Source: Candidatus Methanofilum arcanum (GTDB taxonomy: Archaea; Halobacteriota; Methanomicrobia; Methanomicrobiales; Methanospirillaceae). From it: a DNA stretch of 36,324 nt. Each line of letters begins with the position of its first letter. The stretch's first letter is position 1. The DNA is taken from assembly GCA_031285085.1 (NCBI GenBank), contig JAITWW010000113.1, positions 1 to 36,324 of the forward strand, in the 5' to 3' direction. The translations under genes were made by a program, and so were the position numbers. The notes under the pieces are model-generated. The model was not told the DNA's origin, made no database searches, and saw nothing but the letters and a program-made list of their open reading frames with translations. Of this stretch, positions 25,273-34,419 are shown piece by piece.

Positions 25273-26484
25273 TTATGAAGTTGTATTCTGGGAGGATAAT
25301 CGTTTTTCGATGAGATCCATATCAGCTCCTGAGAATCTGTTTCGAATGATCTCAAGTACCCGTTTTCGATAGATCTCTTCGATCTGTTCTGGTGTGGTGA
25401 TGCCTTTGTTTAGGATCTGGGGTCGTCTCTGCAACGACTGATTAAACATTGGCTCTGCATAATGGAATGCTCGTCCTTCTCCAAGCGCAAAGAGAAACTT
25501 TCGAATCGTGAGTCTTGGCATTGTTTCCATGTGTGTGGAGATGGTGTTTATCATATCAGTCATTGAAACCGGAGATCTCTCAAGGAAGCAGGAAAGTAGG
25601 CTTTTTGAGAGTTCAAGGCGTGTCTTTAGATCAAAGGGGTATCTTAGATTTTTTGTGATGAACTCCAGGATCTCGTCTTTGGTGCATGATGATTGAAGAG
25701 GGATATCTCCAGAACGTTTGAATAGCACTTGGGGGTGTCCAAGTGAAGAGGTTGAGATCTCCTCAATGAGGTCTCCTTCAAATGATTCCATAAACTCAGT
25801 GAAGCTATGAAATCCTAAACTTCCTTCTGAGAAGGAGGGTTGCAGTCGAAGGAGTTCATTTTTGAGGAGCGAAAATAATATTGCTTCATCTGGATTTTTC
25901 GAACGGATATATCTAATAAGGAGATCACGTCCTTTTCGAAGTGAGCTTGTGAGTACCTCTGATTCTTCGTCTGGCTCTTCATGTGCATCAAAATCTGGCA
26001 GTAAGAATACGCCAAGTAAGGTATCCAATGATTGATACTCAGAACAGTTATCTCTGATAGTATCTCCCACAGAGTCATCAAATCCCGTGAGATAGACTTT
26101 TTTTCCTCGCGCAAGGACGCGCCGAATGAGGGGGAGAAAGTCGGTATCGCCGGATCCAATCATTACCGCATCAAGTGGGTAAAACTGCATATCTTCAAGG
26201 ACATCAATGCTCATCTGAATGTCTGCGCCGTTTTTACCACGATGTGATGTTCCAGGTAGGTATTTGAGTTCAAAGCCGTATTTTATGAGATGTCTGATAT
26301 AGCGATTGTTGTCAGGCCGAGCCCAATCAGCATATGCCTTTTTTATACTGATTGTTCCTTTTGTAGCTCCATAATCTAGGAGAGGTCCAAGTTTTAAGGG
26401 GCGTTCAATGTGTGAAAAGACTTGATCTGCTGAAATTGCAAGATTTTCAAAGTCGAGGTAGATAGCAAGCTGGTGGGAGCTCAT
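25273..26484 (-). CDS. NYN-domain (PIN-like) nuclease with LOTUS/OST-HTH domain
   Basis: This 403-residue cytoplasmic protein has an N-terminal NYN domain (about 1-165) with the acidic active-site residues in AIYLDFENL, KNGADIQMSIDVLEDM and MIGSGDTDFLPLIRR, then VYLTGFDDSVGD. Such domains cleave RNA. A second domain (about 190-270: GRDLLIRYIRSKNPDEAILFSLLKNELLRLQPSFSEGSLGFHSFTEFMESF) has the OST-HTH/LOTUS pattern, which binds RNA. The C-terminal 130 residues are helical and unassigned. It lies downstream of no operon partner and upstream of the mmp11 promoter. The nuclease role is inferred from conserved acidic residues. Confidence 0.85.
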   Translation of the reverse strand: MSSHQLAIYLDFENLAISADQVFSHIERPLKLGPLLDYGATKGTISIKKAYADWARPDNNRYIRHLIKYGFELKYLPGTSHRGKNGADIQMSIDVLEDMQFYPLDAVMIGSGDTDFLPLIRRVLARGKKVYLTGFDDSVGDTIRDNCSEYQSLDTLLGVFLLPDFDAHEEPDEESEVLTSSLRKGRDLLIRYIRSKNPDEAILFSLLKNELLRLQPSFSEGSLGFHSFTEFMESFEGDLIEEISTSSLGHPQVLFKRSGDIPLQSSCTKDEILEFITKNLRYPFDLKTRLELSKSLLSCFLERSPVSMTDMINTISTHMETMPRLTIRKFLFALGEGRAFHYAEPMFNQSLQRRPQILNKGITTPEQIEEIYRKRVLEIIRNRFSGADMDLIEKRLSSQNTTS

Positions 26485-26801
26485 ATGTCGTACGCCTTTT
26501 GGTGATATTCTTGATTCATAACAAGGTGAAAGAGGTGTGTACTTGGTTTTATGTGATGATCTCTTGTCATGTGTTTCATAGTGGTTGTGTTTGATTGTTC
26601 ATAAAATGAGTGTGTGAAGAATGAAATATATTTTTCTAAAGGACTTTTCATACCATTCAGAAAAATCTAAAAATGTGGGGTTGTTCCAAAAAAACTCATT
26701 TGAGGTTGCTTGTATGATAGTACTTCTGCTAGCAACTTTTCAAAGTAAAAAGAGAGGATCTTCTCTTTTCTTCTCTCGTTTAATCTTTTATTTTTGCTGG
26801 A
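26485..26801. other. Intergenic stretch between NYN-LOTUS gene and ahcY
   Basis: It holds the ahcY terminator (26747-26769) and, at its left, the upstream region of the NYN-LOTUS gene, with no clear TATA/BRE. The + strand frame 26621-26863 (80 codons) is Phe/Ser-rich, has no ribosome site and runs into ahcY, so I do not call it. Confidence 0.5.
26747..26769 (-). terminator. Terminator of ahcY
   Basis: AAAAGAGA (26748-26755) and TCTCTTTT (26762-26769) form an 8-bp stem with a 6-base loop. On the - strand, the stem ends in a T5 run (TCTCTTTTTAC). It lies about 35 bases after the ahcY stop. Confidence 0.6.
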
Positions 26802-28028
26802 TTATGTCCCAATATCCCAGCTTTCACTGTATTTTTTCTGTTCTTCACTCAAAGAATCAATAGAGAGATCAAGTGAAGCAAGCTTCAGGGAAGCAACTTC
26901 CATGTCAATATCAACAGGTACCTCATGAACACCAGGCTTTAACGCCTTTCCATGCTTTGCAATATACAAAACCCCTAATGCTTGTAATCCAAAGGAAAGA
27001 TCCATAACCTCAATAGGATGCCCCATTCCTTTTGGTGTTGCAAGATTGACAAGACGACCCTCAGCAAGTACATGGATCTTCTTGTTCCTGAGTGTATAAC
27101 TGTCAATACCATCACGGCGGTCGATGGTGCGTGCGTTCTGTTCTAACCACAGTTGATCGATTTCAACATTAAAATGTCCTGCATTCGCAAGAATAGCACC
27201 ATTTTTCATCGCTCCAAAGTGCTGAGCTGTAATGATAGAAGTGTTTCCTGTTGTTGTGATATAGATATCTCCAAAACGGGTTGCTTCTTCCATCGTCATC
27301 ACATGAAATCCTTCCATATATGCCTCAAGAGCACGGCGTGGATCTATCTCGGTTACGATGACCTTTGCTCCAAGTCCGCTTGCTTTTCGTGCAATACCTC
27401 GTCCACAGTATCCAAACCCAGCAACAACAACCCATTTTCCAGCGATCATATTATTGGTTGTGATCATGATTGCGGTAAGTGCGCTCTCCCCTGTACCATG
27501 AACATTATCAAAAAATCGTTTCATAGGGGTATCATTTACGGCGAGAACTGGAAATTTCAATTTTCCTTCCGCTTCCATCGCGCGCAGTCGATGAATACCT
27601 GTTGTTGTTTCTTCGCATGCACCAATTACTGATGGAAGAATGTCTCCTCTTGAGGTATGCAGTCGGTGAATGAGATCCATCCCATCATCGATTGTGATCA
27701 CAGGCTTTGCATCAAGAACCTTATCGATTGCTGCGTAGTACTCTTCGGTCGAACAGGCGCGTTGTGCAAAACAATGTACATGATCATACTCATTCAATGC
27801 CTGAGCTACGTCATCTTGTGTAGAAAGAGGATTGCATCCCGAAATATAGACCTCAGCGCCTCCTGCTGCGAGAGTCAGTACGAGATTTGCTGTTTTAGCT
27901 TCGACATGAAGTGCCATTCCGATCGTAGTACCTGCAAATGGCTGTTCTTTTTTAAATGTCTCAGTAATACTGTCAAGCACTGGCATGTACTGGCGTGCCC
28001 ACTCGATTTTTTGTTTGCCTGTATTCAT
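26802..28028 (-). CDS. ahcY: Adenosylhomocysteinase (S-adenosyl- or S-inosyl-homocysteine hydrolase)
   Basis: This 408-residue NAD-dependent enzyme removes the product of SAM-dependent methylation. It has the substrate region IGMALHVEAKTANL, SGCNPLSTQDDVAQAL, the catalytic stretch VITIDDGMDLIHRLH and NDTPMKRFFDN, the NAD motif VVAGFGYCGRGIA, and AILANAGHFNVEID. The C-terminus is the short archaeal/bacterial form. In some methanogens the orthologue prefers S-inosylhomocysteine after deamination, and sequence alone does not settle which applies here. It is a single gene with its own promoter and terminator. Confidence 0.95.
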   Translation of the reverse strand: MNTGKQKIEWARQYMPVLDSITETFKKEQPFAGTTIGMALHVEAKTANLVLTLAAGGAEVYISGCNPLSTQDDVAQALNEYDHVHCFAQRACSTEEYYAAIDKVLDAKPVITIDDGMDLIHRLHTSRGDILPSVIGACEETTTGIHRLRAMEAEGKLKFPVLAVNDTPMKRFFDNVHGTGESALTAIMITTNNMIAGKWVVVAGFGYCGRGIARKASGLGAKVIVTEIDPRRALEAYMEGFHVMTMEEATRFGDIYITTTGNTSIITAQHFGAMKNGAILANAGHFNVEIDQLWLEQNARTIDRRDGIDSYTLRNKKIHVLAEGRLVNLATPKGMGHPIEVMDLSFGLQALGVLYIAKHGKALKPGVHEVPVDIDMEVASLKLASLDLSIDSLSEEQKKYSESWDIGT

Positions 28029-28106
28029 ACTATTTCAGTAAGATATAGGTGGTATGCATACAAAAGAACTTTTACTCGGGCTTCTCAGCATATTTTGGAA
28101 GCGTTA

Positions 28107-28116
28107 TCTATATAAC
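28107..28116 (-). promoter_or_regulatory. TATA box of ahcY
   Basis: On the - strand GTTATATAGA lies about 80 bases before the ahcY start. The sequence TTATCTATATAACC is nearly symmetrical, so it could also serve the divergent rps6e gene, though that would leave a leader of about 100 bases. Confidence 0.35.
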
Positions 28117-28241
28117 CTCTTATGAAGAAAATATAAAGGACTTCTTTGGAAACATTCCAGAGTGAGCGGGACAATATTCTTCATTTTAAATCTCACTTGA
28201 ATGACATTTTGATTGAACATAGATAGAAAATATCGATTTAT

Positions 28242-28658
28242 ATGGCAGATTTTAAAGTAGTACTTTCTGATACAAAGACGGGAAAAGCATACAATGTCGC
28301 AGCAACCGGTGTTGCGGCAAGCTCATTCATTGGAAAAAATATTGGACAAGAAATGGATGCAGCTCCTCTTGGATTTGATGGATACACTATCAAGATAACT
28401 GGTGCATCTGATAAAAATGGCACTCCTGCACGTCAGAGCTTACCAATAGCTGGACGGCGCCGTGCATTAGTTCGTGGAGGGGTTGGATTCCATCCTGTGA
28501 TGGAGGGGCAACGCCGGAGAAAGATGATTCGCGGAAGCGAGATCACTGCTGATTTTGTTCAAATTAATGTAATCGTAACAAAGTATGGTTCAAAGACACT
28601 TGAGCAGTACTTTGCACCACCAGAAGCGCAGGCAGAAGAATCACAGACAGAAGAATAA
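28242..28658 (+). CDS. rps6e: Ribosomal protein eS6
   Basis: This 138-residue archaeal 30S ribosomal protein begins MADFKVVLSDTKTGKAYNV. It has GKNIGQEMDAAPLGFDGYTIKITGASDKNGTPARQSLPIAGRRRALVRGGVGFHP, the eS6 signature, and RKMIRGSEITADFVQINVIVTKYG. The tail is acidic (EAQAEESQTEE). Archaeal eS6 lacks the long eukaryotic C-terminal extension, and the size fits. No ribosome site is seen before ATG 28242, so the message may be short-leadered or leaderless. It is divergent from ahcY. Confidence 0.95.
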   Translation: MADFKVVLSDTKTGKAYNVAATGVAASSFIGKNIGQEMDAAPLGFDGYTIKITGASDKNGTPARQSLPIAGRRRALVRGGVGFHPVMEGQRRRKMIRGSEITADFVQINVIVTKYGSKTLEQYFAPPEAQAEESQTEE

Positions 28659-28693
28659 ATCTCTTACTTTTTTAGGTTCTTTACAAAGTTACT

Positions 28694-28740
28694 TGAACGA
28701 CATTGAATATCCCTCATCGTAACCTCGTTTTCGTCGTTCA
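28694..28740 (+). terminator. Stem-loop downstream of rps6e
   Basis: TGAACGAC (28694-28701) pairs exactly with GTCGTTCA (28733-28740), enclosing 31 bases. It lies 36 bases after the rps6e stop and just after a T6 run (28668-28675 region). It probably belongs to the 3' end of the rps6e message; the T run itself may be the archaeal termination signal. Confidence 0.35.
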
Positions 28741-28816
28741 TAGAAATTTTTATATAATATCTATATATATATTATTCAAGTGGCATTGGGAAGAACCGTT
28801 TTTTATCTAACACAGG

Positions 28817-28889
28817 AGAGCTCTTGTGATTTTAAATTTACATTTAAATATGCTATTTTTAATTTGAAATTAATTTTTTCAAGAGCTCT
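28817..28889. repeat. Long imperfect inverted repeat at the end of the UPF0179 gene
   Basis: AGAGCTCTTG (28817-28826) is exactly inverted as CAAGAGCTCT (28880-28889). The AT-rich inner arms also pair imperfectly, giving a hairpin of about 73 bases whose right end overlaps the UPF0179 stop codon. It lies between two convergent genes, so a two-way terminator is the simplest reading; a small mobile-element remnant is the alternative. Confidence 0.4.
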
Positions 28890-29466
28890 ACTCTTGTTTT
28901 GACACAAATCGTGGAAGTTCATCAGGTAATAATTCTAATAGAACAAGTGTTCTGGATTCTCCAACAGGGCATGGGACGGTATGCAAAGAAGATAATCTCT
29001 GTGTATTGGCAGATGTGTCACCATCACAAACATCCCCACTCTGACATAGTTGCATCTCCTCTGTTTCAATCTCTCGAATGATATATCGCTGCCCTTTCAC
29101 AAGACCAGGAGCATGACATTGAAATACGTACTCACATCGTTCATTACAGGGTGGATAATACACAAATGAAGTATTCCGAGCTGATGAAGCATTCGAAGGA
29201 AGAAGAATACGGGCAGGAATCAGTGCAGGTACAACCTCTACGGTGCGAGCCTTTCCTTCATGCACACTGCATTCATGAACAGGATCTCGAACGGAGATCA
29301 CCTTGTATCTTCTTCCTGACACAAGGTTATGACATACCTTACACACAGGACATGGTGTGCAGACCTCACTCATACCAATGTATATAAATTCACTGCCTTC
29401 GTGGGCATATACTTCCCCAACGATAGTAATTTTTCCTTTTGCATGTTGCAAGCTCATATGTTTCAT
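28888..29466 (-). CDS. UPF0179 family cysteine-rich protein
   Basis: This 192-residue protein matches the archaeal UPF0179 family: ITIVGEVYAHEGSEFIYIGMSEVC, then CPVCKVCHNLVSGRRYKVISVRDPVHECSVHEGKARTVEVV, and in the second half CNERCEYVFQCHAPGLVKGQRYIIREIE. The conserved Cys suggest metal or Fe-S binding. Most members are about 145 residues, and here an extra Ser/Thr-rich stretch near the C-terminus (SGDVCDGDTSANTQRLSS) lengthens it. It precedes no gene closely and lies 48 bases after egsA on the same strand, so the two may share a transcript. Function is unknown. Confidence 0.85.
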   Translation of the reverse strand: MKHMSLQHAKGKITIVGEVYAHEGSEFIYIGMSEVCTPCPVCKVCHNLVSGRRYKVISVRDPVHECSVHEGKARTVEVVPALIPARILLPSNASSARNTSFVYYPPCNERCEYVFQCHAPGLVKGQRYIIREIETEEMQLCQSGDVCDGDTSANTQRLSSLHTVPCPVGESRTLVLLELLPDELPRFVSKQE

Positions 29467-29514
29467 GCCTATCCATTATGTTTTAAAAATATGCATTTCA
29501 TTTGTATATTCTTT

Positions 29515-30597
29515 CTATTCCTGATATAATATCGAAACTAATCTCTGAGCGGACTCAGGAGTGAGACTCGTATCTAAAATCGTATATCGTTCAGGGCGAA
29601 TGGTTTTTGCTGCAAGCAATGCGCAGATGATCTGTTCATCAGAGACACCAATTTCATGAGGAGTTGTTGGAGCTCCTATTTTCTGTAATGACTCACGAAT
29701 TGAGCGCCAATCTCCATTATGGAGGTACATAGTCATAATGGATCCAATCCCACATGCTTCTCCATGCAGAACCTTTCCGGGTGCAATTTTTTCAAGTGCA
29801 TGCCCAAACTTATGTTCTCCACCTGATGCTGGTCGGGATGAGCCTGCAATACTCATTGCAATTCCTGAAAATACCAATGCCTTCACAACAATACGTGCCG
29901 CATCTTGGCATTTTGGCTTGATCAAAGGAGACTGCTTTACCAGGGTTTCTGCAGTCATTCTTGACAGTGCAATTGCATACTCACTTATTTGTTCACCCCG
30001 CAGGCGATGTGCAAACTCCCAATCTAAAATCGCAGTGTAATTTGAGATAATATCTGCACAACCAGAAGCAAGAAGACGATGCGGTGCTTCGGCAATGATG
30101 GTTGTATCTGCAATGACTGCTATTGGCGGCGCTGCTTCTATAGATACACTTCCTGTATCTGTTGGAAGCGTTGCGCGATTGGAAACAATGCCATCATGTG
30201 ATGCTGCTGTTGGAACACTGATGAATGGTTTGCCAGCACGAAATGATACGATTTTGGCGGTATCGATAACTCGCCCTCCGCCAATAGCAATGAGATAATC
30301 AACATCACGGGCTGCCTCTTCGGCAGCCTCGATAGTTTGGGGTGAGAGCGAGGGTGCAGAAAATTGAGAGATTGTATATGAACCCGAATCTTTCAGACGC
30401 TGATATACCAGATCCCCTGCCACTCTCCCTGTCGTTTCTCCCGTAATGAGAAGAACACTCTGACCGGGATGAACATTGGCACATATTGTTGGCATCTGCA
30501 AAATAGCATTTTCGCTGATGACGATATCACGAGGTAGTTTCGTGAAGAGTCCTTGATTTCCTGTGTTTACTATATGTGACATGAACTCGGTAGCCAT
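29515..30597 (-). CDS. egsA: sn-Glycerol-1-phosphate dehydrogenase
   Basis: This 360-residue NAD(P)H enzyme reduces dihydroxyacetone phosphate to sn-glycerol-1-phosphate, which sets the archaeal lipid backbone stereochemistry. Cofactor motif AIGGGRVIDTAK, then FISVPTAASHDGIVSNRA. Zinc ligands are the Asp in SGCADIISNY, the His in GGEHKFGHALE and the His in VLHGEACGIGS. The start may be ATG 30597 or the Met at codon 6 (30582). It is divergent from the DUF63 gene across 129 bases. It confirms an archaeal genome. Confidence 0.95.
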   Translation of the reverse strand: MATEFMSHIVNTGNQGLFTKLPRDIVISENAILQMPTICANVHPGQSVLLITGETTGRVAGDLVYQRLKDSGSYTISQFSAPSLSPQTIEAAEEAARDVDYLIAIGGGRVIDTAKIVSFRAGKPFISVPTAASHDGIVSNRATLPTDTGSVSIEAAPPIAVIADTTIIAEAPHRLLASGCADIISNYTAILDWEFAHRLRGEQISEYAIALSRMTAETLVKQSPLIKPKCQDAARIVVKALVFSGIAMSIAGSSRPASGGEHKFGHALEKIAPGKVLHGEACGIGSIMTMYLHNGDWRSIRESLQKIGAPTTPHEIGVSDEQIICALLAAKTIRPERYTILDTSLTPESAQRLVSILYQE

Positions 30598-30726
30598 GGA
30601 TTTGTTTCACTTGAGTATAACATAGAACGTGCAGCATTGTTAGATATTTGCATTACAAAAAAGTACCACATCCAGGTGCCTAAAGCAAAAAGAGATATCC
30701 TTTCTTTTTAGATATGTAGTAACTGA

Positions 30727-31572
30727 ATGATAACTGAATTTATATACAAATATTACATCGATCCAATTAGATATGGTCTGGCATATAATCCAGTAGATAC
30801 CGCCACATATGCAATACTTCTAGTCATATGTGTATACCTTCTCTATCGATTGTTTTCCCGTTTGGGCATCAGTATTGATCGCTCCTTTATCTATGCATTA
30901 TTTCCATGGGTAGTGTTTGGTGGGTTCTTACGTGTCGTAGAGGATTGCAATATACTAACTGCTCCCATCAGCTATGTGCTCATCACTCCCCTTATTTACT
31001 TCTTTATCTTTCTCATTGCTTTTGTTATCCTTATCAGCTCCTGGTACCTTGAGAGAAAAAAAGTAATTTCTTCCTGGAAATATGTGTTTGGGACTGCTGG
31101 AGGAGTTTGTGCGCTTGCAACACTTTTTCTTCTCCTTTGGTTTGGCCTCACTCACACAACCATTGATCTCTTTGTTATTGCATTTATTCTGATAGCTACG
31201 GCTTTTTCAACCATGCTCATCTATGCCGTGCTCCGATATGTCTTTGCATGGTCATATCTCGATGAACGACTGTACCAGGTGCTGATTGCAGGTCATATGC
31301 TTGATGCAAGTGCCACAAGTTATGGCATTGATCTCCATTCCATGTCTTATGTTGAACAACATGTTGTTGGAGGTGCATTAATAGAGGCAACAGGGACTGC
31401 ACTTTCTATGTTTCCACTGAAATTATTGGTTTTAATTCCTGGTATCTATGTCCTTGAGTTGTACCGCAAAGAAGGATCAAAACCATTGTGGTATCTTATT
31501 CTTCTTGCAATGATTATGGTTGGTTTGGCACCAGGTATTCGTGACATGATGAGGATGATGTTGCACGTCTAA
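30727..31572 (+). CDS. DUF63 multispanning membrane protein
   Basis: This 281-residue archaeal membrane protein has about seven hydrophobic segments. The family marks are GLAYNPVDTATYAILLV, ALFPWVVFGGFLRVVEDCN, GHMLDASATSYGID and EQHVVGG near residue 215, where polar residues (H, D, S) lie inside the membrane region. DUF63 is common in Euryarchaeota and has no assigned function. It leads the + strand run DUF63-SpoIIM-like-proS, with a 36-base gap to the next gene. Confidence 0.9.
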   Translation: MITEFIYKYYIDPIRYGLAYNPVDTATYAILLVICVYLLYRLFSRLGISIDRSFIYALFPWVVFGGFLRVVEDCNILTAPISYVLITPLIYFFIFLIAFVILISSWYLERKKVISSWKYVFGTAGGVCALATLFLLLWFGLTHTTIDLFVIAFILIATAFSTMLIYAVLRYVFAWSYLDERLYQVLIAGHMLDASATSYGIDLHSMSYVEQHVVGGALIEATGTALSMFPLKLLVLIPGIYVLELYRKEGSKPLWYLILLAMIMVGLAPGIRDMMRMMLHV

Positions 31573-31608
31573 ATGATAAGTAGAGACAAAAACATAATGT
31601 GAGAGTTC

Positions 31609-32220
31609 ATGAAAATTAACGAGATAGATACTATAACGCATACAGATACTTCCAAGCTATCACTTGGAATATATATTGTTTTTTCCTGTGCAATGTTTTT
31701 CTTTTTCATTGCAATTGGATATTGGACAGCACAAGCGGATTCAGCAGTAGGTGATCAGATCTACAACATGTTTCAGGATGTGGTAGTTACAGGTATTGCT
31801 TCTGATTCAGCTGCTGCTATGTCCTTTCAAATTTTCATAAATAATGTGCAGATCTGCGCTCTCATTTTTCTTGGTGGTGCAACATTTGGATTGTTTACTC
31901 TGTTTCTTTTGATGACAAATGGTATTGTCATTGGTGTTTTAATTGAGGTGCTTCTGCGAGATATGTCTGCCTCTGTATTGATGGTTGGATTACTTCCTCA
32001 TGGTATATTTGAAATCCCCGCTGTGCTTGTATCAGCAGCACTTGGAATGATCATTGCACGAGGGCTCTGGGGAGAGCTTTCCGGAAAAGGAGATGCACTT
32101 GACTCAGCAAAATATGCTGGACGGCTTTTTATTCTGTACGTTGTGCCATTTATCTTTGTTGCAGCGTGTGTTGAAGGGTTTATCACACCCTTTGTGATGG
32201 AAATGATGGTTACAAAATAG
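31609..32220 (+). CDS. SpoIIM-like (DUF95) membrane protein
   Basis: This 203-residue protein has five or six membrane segments and the family motif LLPHGIFEIPAVLVSAALGMIIARGLW near residues 128-154. IFINNVQICALIFLGGATFGLFTLFLLMTNGIVIGVL precedes it, also typical of stage II sporulation protein M relatives. Archaea do not sporulate; the family's role there is unknown, possibly membrane or export related. It lies 15 bases before proS with GGAGAT between them, so the two are probably co-transcribed. Confidence 0.88.
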   Translation: MKINEIDTITHTDTSKLSLGIYIVFSCAMFFFFIAIGYWTAQADSAVGDQIYNMFQDVVVTGIASDSAAAMSFQIFINNVQICALIFLGGATFGLFTLFLLMTNGIVIGVLIEVLLRDMSASVLMVGLLPHGIFEIPAVLVSAALGMIIARGLWGELSGKGDALDSAKYAGRLFILYVVPFIFVAACVEGFITPFVMEMMVTK

Positions 32221-32235
32221 AGGAGATAGTAGTGT

Positions 32236-33696
32236 ATGAGTGCCAATAGAGAAAACGATAATAATACCCAGAGTATAGAACTTCTTCCAAAAAAATCTGA
32301 TTTTTCAGAGTGGTATAATGAAATTTTGTGGCGTGCAGAGATTATGGATGTACGCTACCCGATTAAAGGAATGTATGTGTGGCATCCGTACGGGTTTGGT
32401 GTGAGAAAACGGGTGTATTCTATACTTCGCTCTCTTCTTGATGTTGATCACGATGAAACTCTGTTTCCCTTGCTTATCCCAGAGCATGAGTTCATGAAGG
32501 AGGCAGAGCACATTAAGGGGTTTGAAAACGAGGTCTACTGGATCACGCATGGAGGAACAACACCACTCGATGTACGGCTTGCCCTTCGACCTACCAGTGA
32601 GACATCAATCTACCCCATGTACGCACTTTGGATCCGATCTCATGCTGATCTTCCCCTAAAGCTCTATCAGGTTGTAAATACATTTCGCTATGAGACAAAG
32701 CATACGCGACCATTGATTCGCGTGCGTGAGATTACTTCATTTAAAGAAGCACATACCGTTCATGGTACATGGGATGATGCAGCAGAGCAGGTTGAAGCTG
32801 CGGTGCGGTTATATCAGGAGTTTTATGATGCTCTGTGTGTGCCTGTTTTGATATCAAAACGTCCTGATTGGGATAAGTTCCCAGGAGCTGATTACACCAT
32901 TGCTTTTGATTGTGTTATGCCAGATGGAAGAACCTTACAGGTTGGAACGGTGCATCACTTAGGTGATAGTTTTTCCAGGACATTTGATCTGACCTATGAG
33001 GATATCAATGGCGAGCAGGTTTTGTGCCATCAGACTTGTTATGGTATCTCAGAGCGATGCATTGCAGCACTTATTTCAACACATGGGGATGATACTGGGC
33101 TGTGCCTTCCCCCTCAGACTGCACCAGTTCAGATTGTGATTGTTCCTATTATTATGAAGAAGAGAGAGGCTGAGGTACAAGAAGCTGCTCAGGTTCTCTG
33201 CGATGAGTTACAAGCCGCTGGATTTCGGGTGAAGGTTGATGCCCGAGATCTGAGGCCAGGTGCAAAGTATTATCATTGGGAGCTTCGTGGTGTTCCTCTT
33301 CGTATTGAGATCGGTCCCCGAGATATTGATAATGGGGTTGTGATGACCGTAACACGTGGCGGTACAAAGGAAGCGATCCAAAGAGAGAATATTGCAGTAC
33401 ATATTCAAGAGAAGCTTGCATCTGTTACCACTGAGATACAGAGTGTTGCGCGTGAACGTGTACAGGGCCAGATTCATATGGTCTCTACTCGCGGTGAGCT
33501 TTTAGATGCCGCTAAGGGTGGTGTTGGTGTGCTGCATTGGTGTGGATCAAAGGAGTGCTGTGAAAAGATAGAAGCCGAGTCTGAAGCTGTGTTGCTTGGT
33601 GGAGAGCTTCGCGGAAAGCTTGTCAATGTGGATCAGAGTAATTGCATTATCTGTGGAGAACCTGGGACCGCCAGTTTGCTTGGAAGATCATATTAA
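32236..33696 (+). CDS. proS: Prolyl-tRNA synthetase, archaeal type
   Basis: This 486-residue class II synthetase has motif 2 ([29 protein letters not shown]), the substrate loop [14 protein letters not shown], motif 3 ([17 protein letters not shown]) and the anticodon domain from about residue 285. The C-terminal extension ends with a zinc-ribbon-like Cys set (WCGSKECC ... CIICGE), as in archaeal/eukaryotic ProS. It lacks the bacterial editing insertion. GGAGAT at 32222-32227 precedes ATG 32236. It is the last gene of the DUF63-SpoIIM-proS run. Confidence 0.96.
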   Translation: MSANRENDNNTQSIELLPKKSDFSEWYNEILWRAEIMDVRYPIKGMYVWHPYGFGVRKRVYSILRSLLDVDHDETLFPLLIPEHEFMKEAEHIKGFENEVYWITHGGTTPLDVRLALRPTSETSIYPMYALWIRSHADLPLKLYQVVNTFRYETKHTRPLIRVREITSFKEAHTVHGTWDDAAEQVEAAVRLYQEFYDALCVPVLISKRPDWDKFPGADYTIAFDCVMPDGRTLQVGTVHHLGDSFSRTFDLTYEDINGEQVLCHQTCYGISERCIAALISTHGDDTGLCLPPQTAPVQIVIVPIIMKKREAEVQEAAQVLCDELQAAGFRVKVDARDLRPGAKYYHWELRGVPLRIEIGPRDIDNGVVMTVTRGGTKEAIQRENIAVHIQEKLASVTTEIQSVARERVQGQIHMVSTRGELLDAAKGGVGVLHWCGSKECCEKIEAESEAVLLGGELRGKLVNVDQSNCIICGEPGTASLLGRSY

Positions 33697-34227
33697 CCTT
33701 TCTGCACACCACTTTTTGCGAATACTGGAAGTACAGTCAATTTTGTACATACATTTTTTAATCCAATTTTTTATAGGGTTTTGAATTTAAAGTGAAATAA
33801 AACGGTAAAATCTCCTCCCAAGGTATATGTTCATATGGTACATAGCTCAAAGGAGTTGAACTATTGTACTCAACAAAATATTTTAAGTTGGATTTATTTA
33901 TATTGTATGTCAAACTAAACATCGAAATATGGGGAGGAATCGTCTATTTGCTGCAGTAAACACCTTGGTGTCAAGATATTTAAAATTTGTTGATGGGAAC
34001 ATGTATGTGCAAAGAATGGTTGTACTGTAAAGTCTGTGAAAGCTAAAATCATGCCAAAACCCAGGTTTGTCAAAAAGAGTGGCTGGCAATCTATGTCAAC
34101 TAAGGTGCGCGGGAAGAGGAAAAAGCTAAAAATTGAGAGCAATTCTCTATGAAAATCGTGATTCATTTCAAGTGCTATATATATTTCACGATGCGAATAG
34201 CTACCCCGCCAACCCACTTCAAAAAAC
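33697..34227. other. Non-coding stretch between proS and the MFS gene
   Basis: T-rich runs just after proS (33748-33777) may end its transcript. The rest shows no convincing gene. A - strand frame of 111 codons (33915-34250) has no ribosome site and unusual composition, and the + strand reading is broken by stops. A decayed gene or element is possible, but I cannot identify it. Confidence 0.45.
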
Positions 34228-34235
34228 CTTATATG
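34228..34235 (+). promoter_or_regulatory. TATA box upstream of the MFS exporter
   Basis: CTTATATG follows AAAAAAC, an archaeal BRE/TATA-like element. A start near 34256 would give the MFS message a leader of about 160 bases, longer than usual for archaea. Confidence 0.4.
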
Positions 34236-34419
34236 CAAAGCCGCTGACACTCTGATGTTGAAACACGGAAATCATTTGTGAAAAGCATCACAAAAATGGT
34301 GAGATAACACCATGAAAAACGTGATATATTGCCTCATTTAACCTGAAAACTCCCAGTTGTTCTTGCTGTTTAAAGTTGATCTCCGTGGTGCTGAAATGAA
34401 AGTAAAAATGGAGTATCAC

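Noticed and set aside
26621-26863. 80-codon + strand frame upstream of and overlapping ahcY
   Set aside because: It runs antisense into the end of ahcY, lacks a ribosome site and is Phe/Ser-rich as expected of AT-rich spacer.
33915-34250. 111-codon - strand frame between proS and the MFS gene, possibly a transposase remnant
   Set aside because: No transposase motif or catalytic residues could be recognised on either strand, and no inverted ends were found around it.
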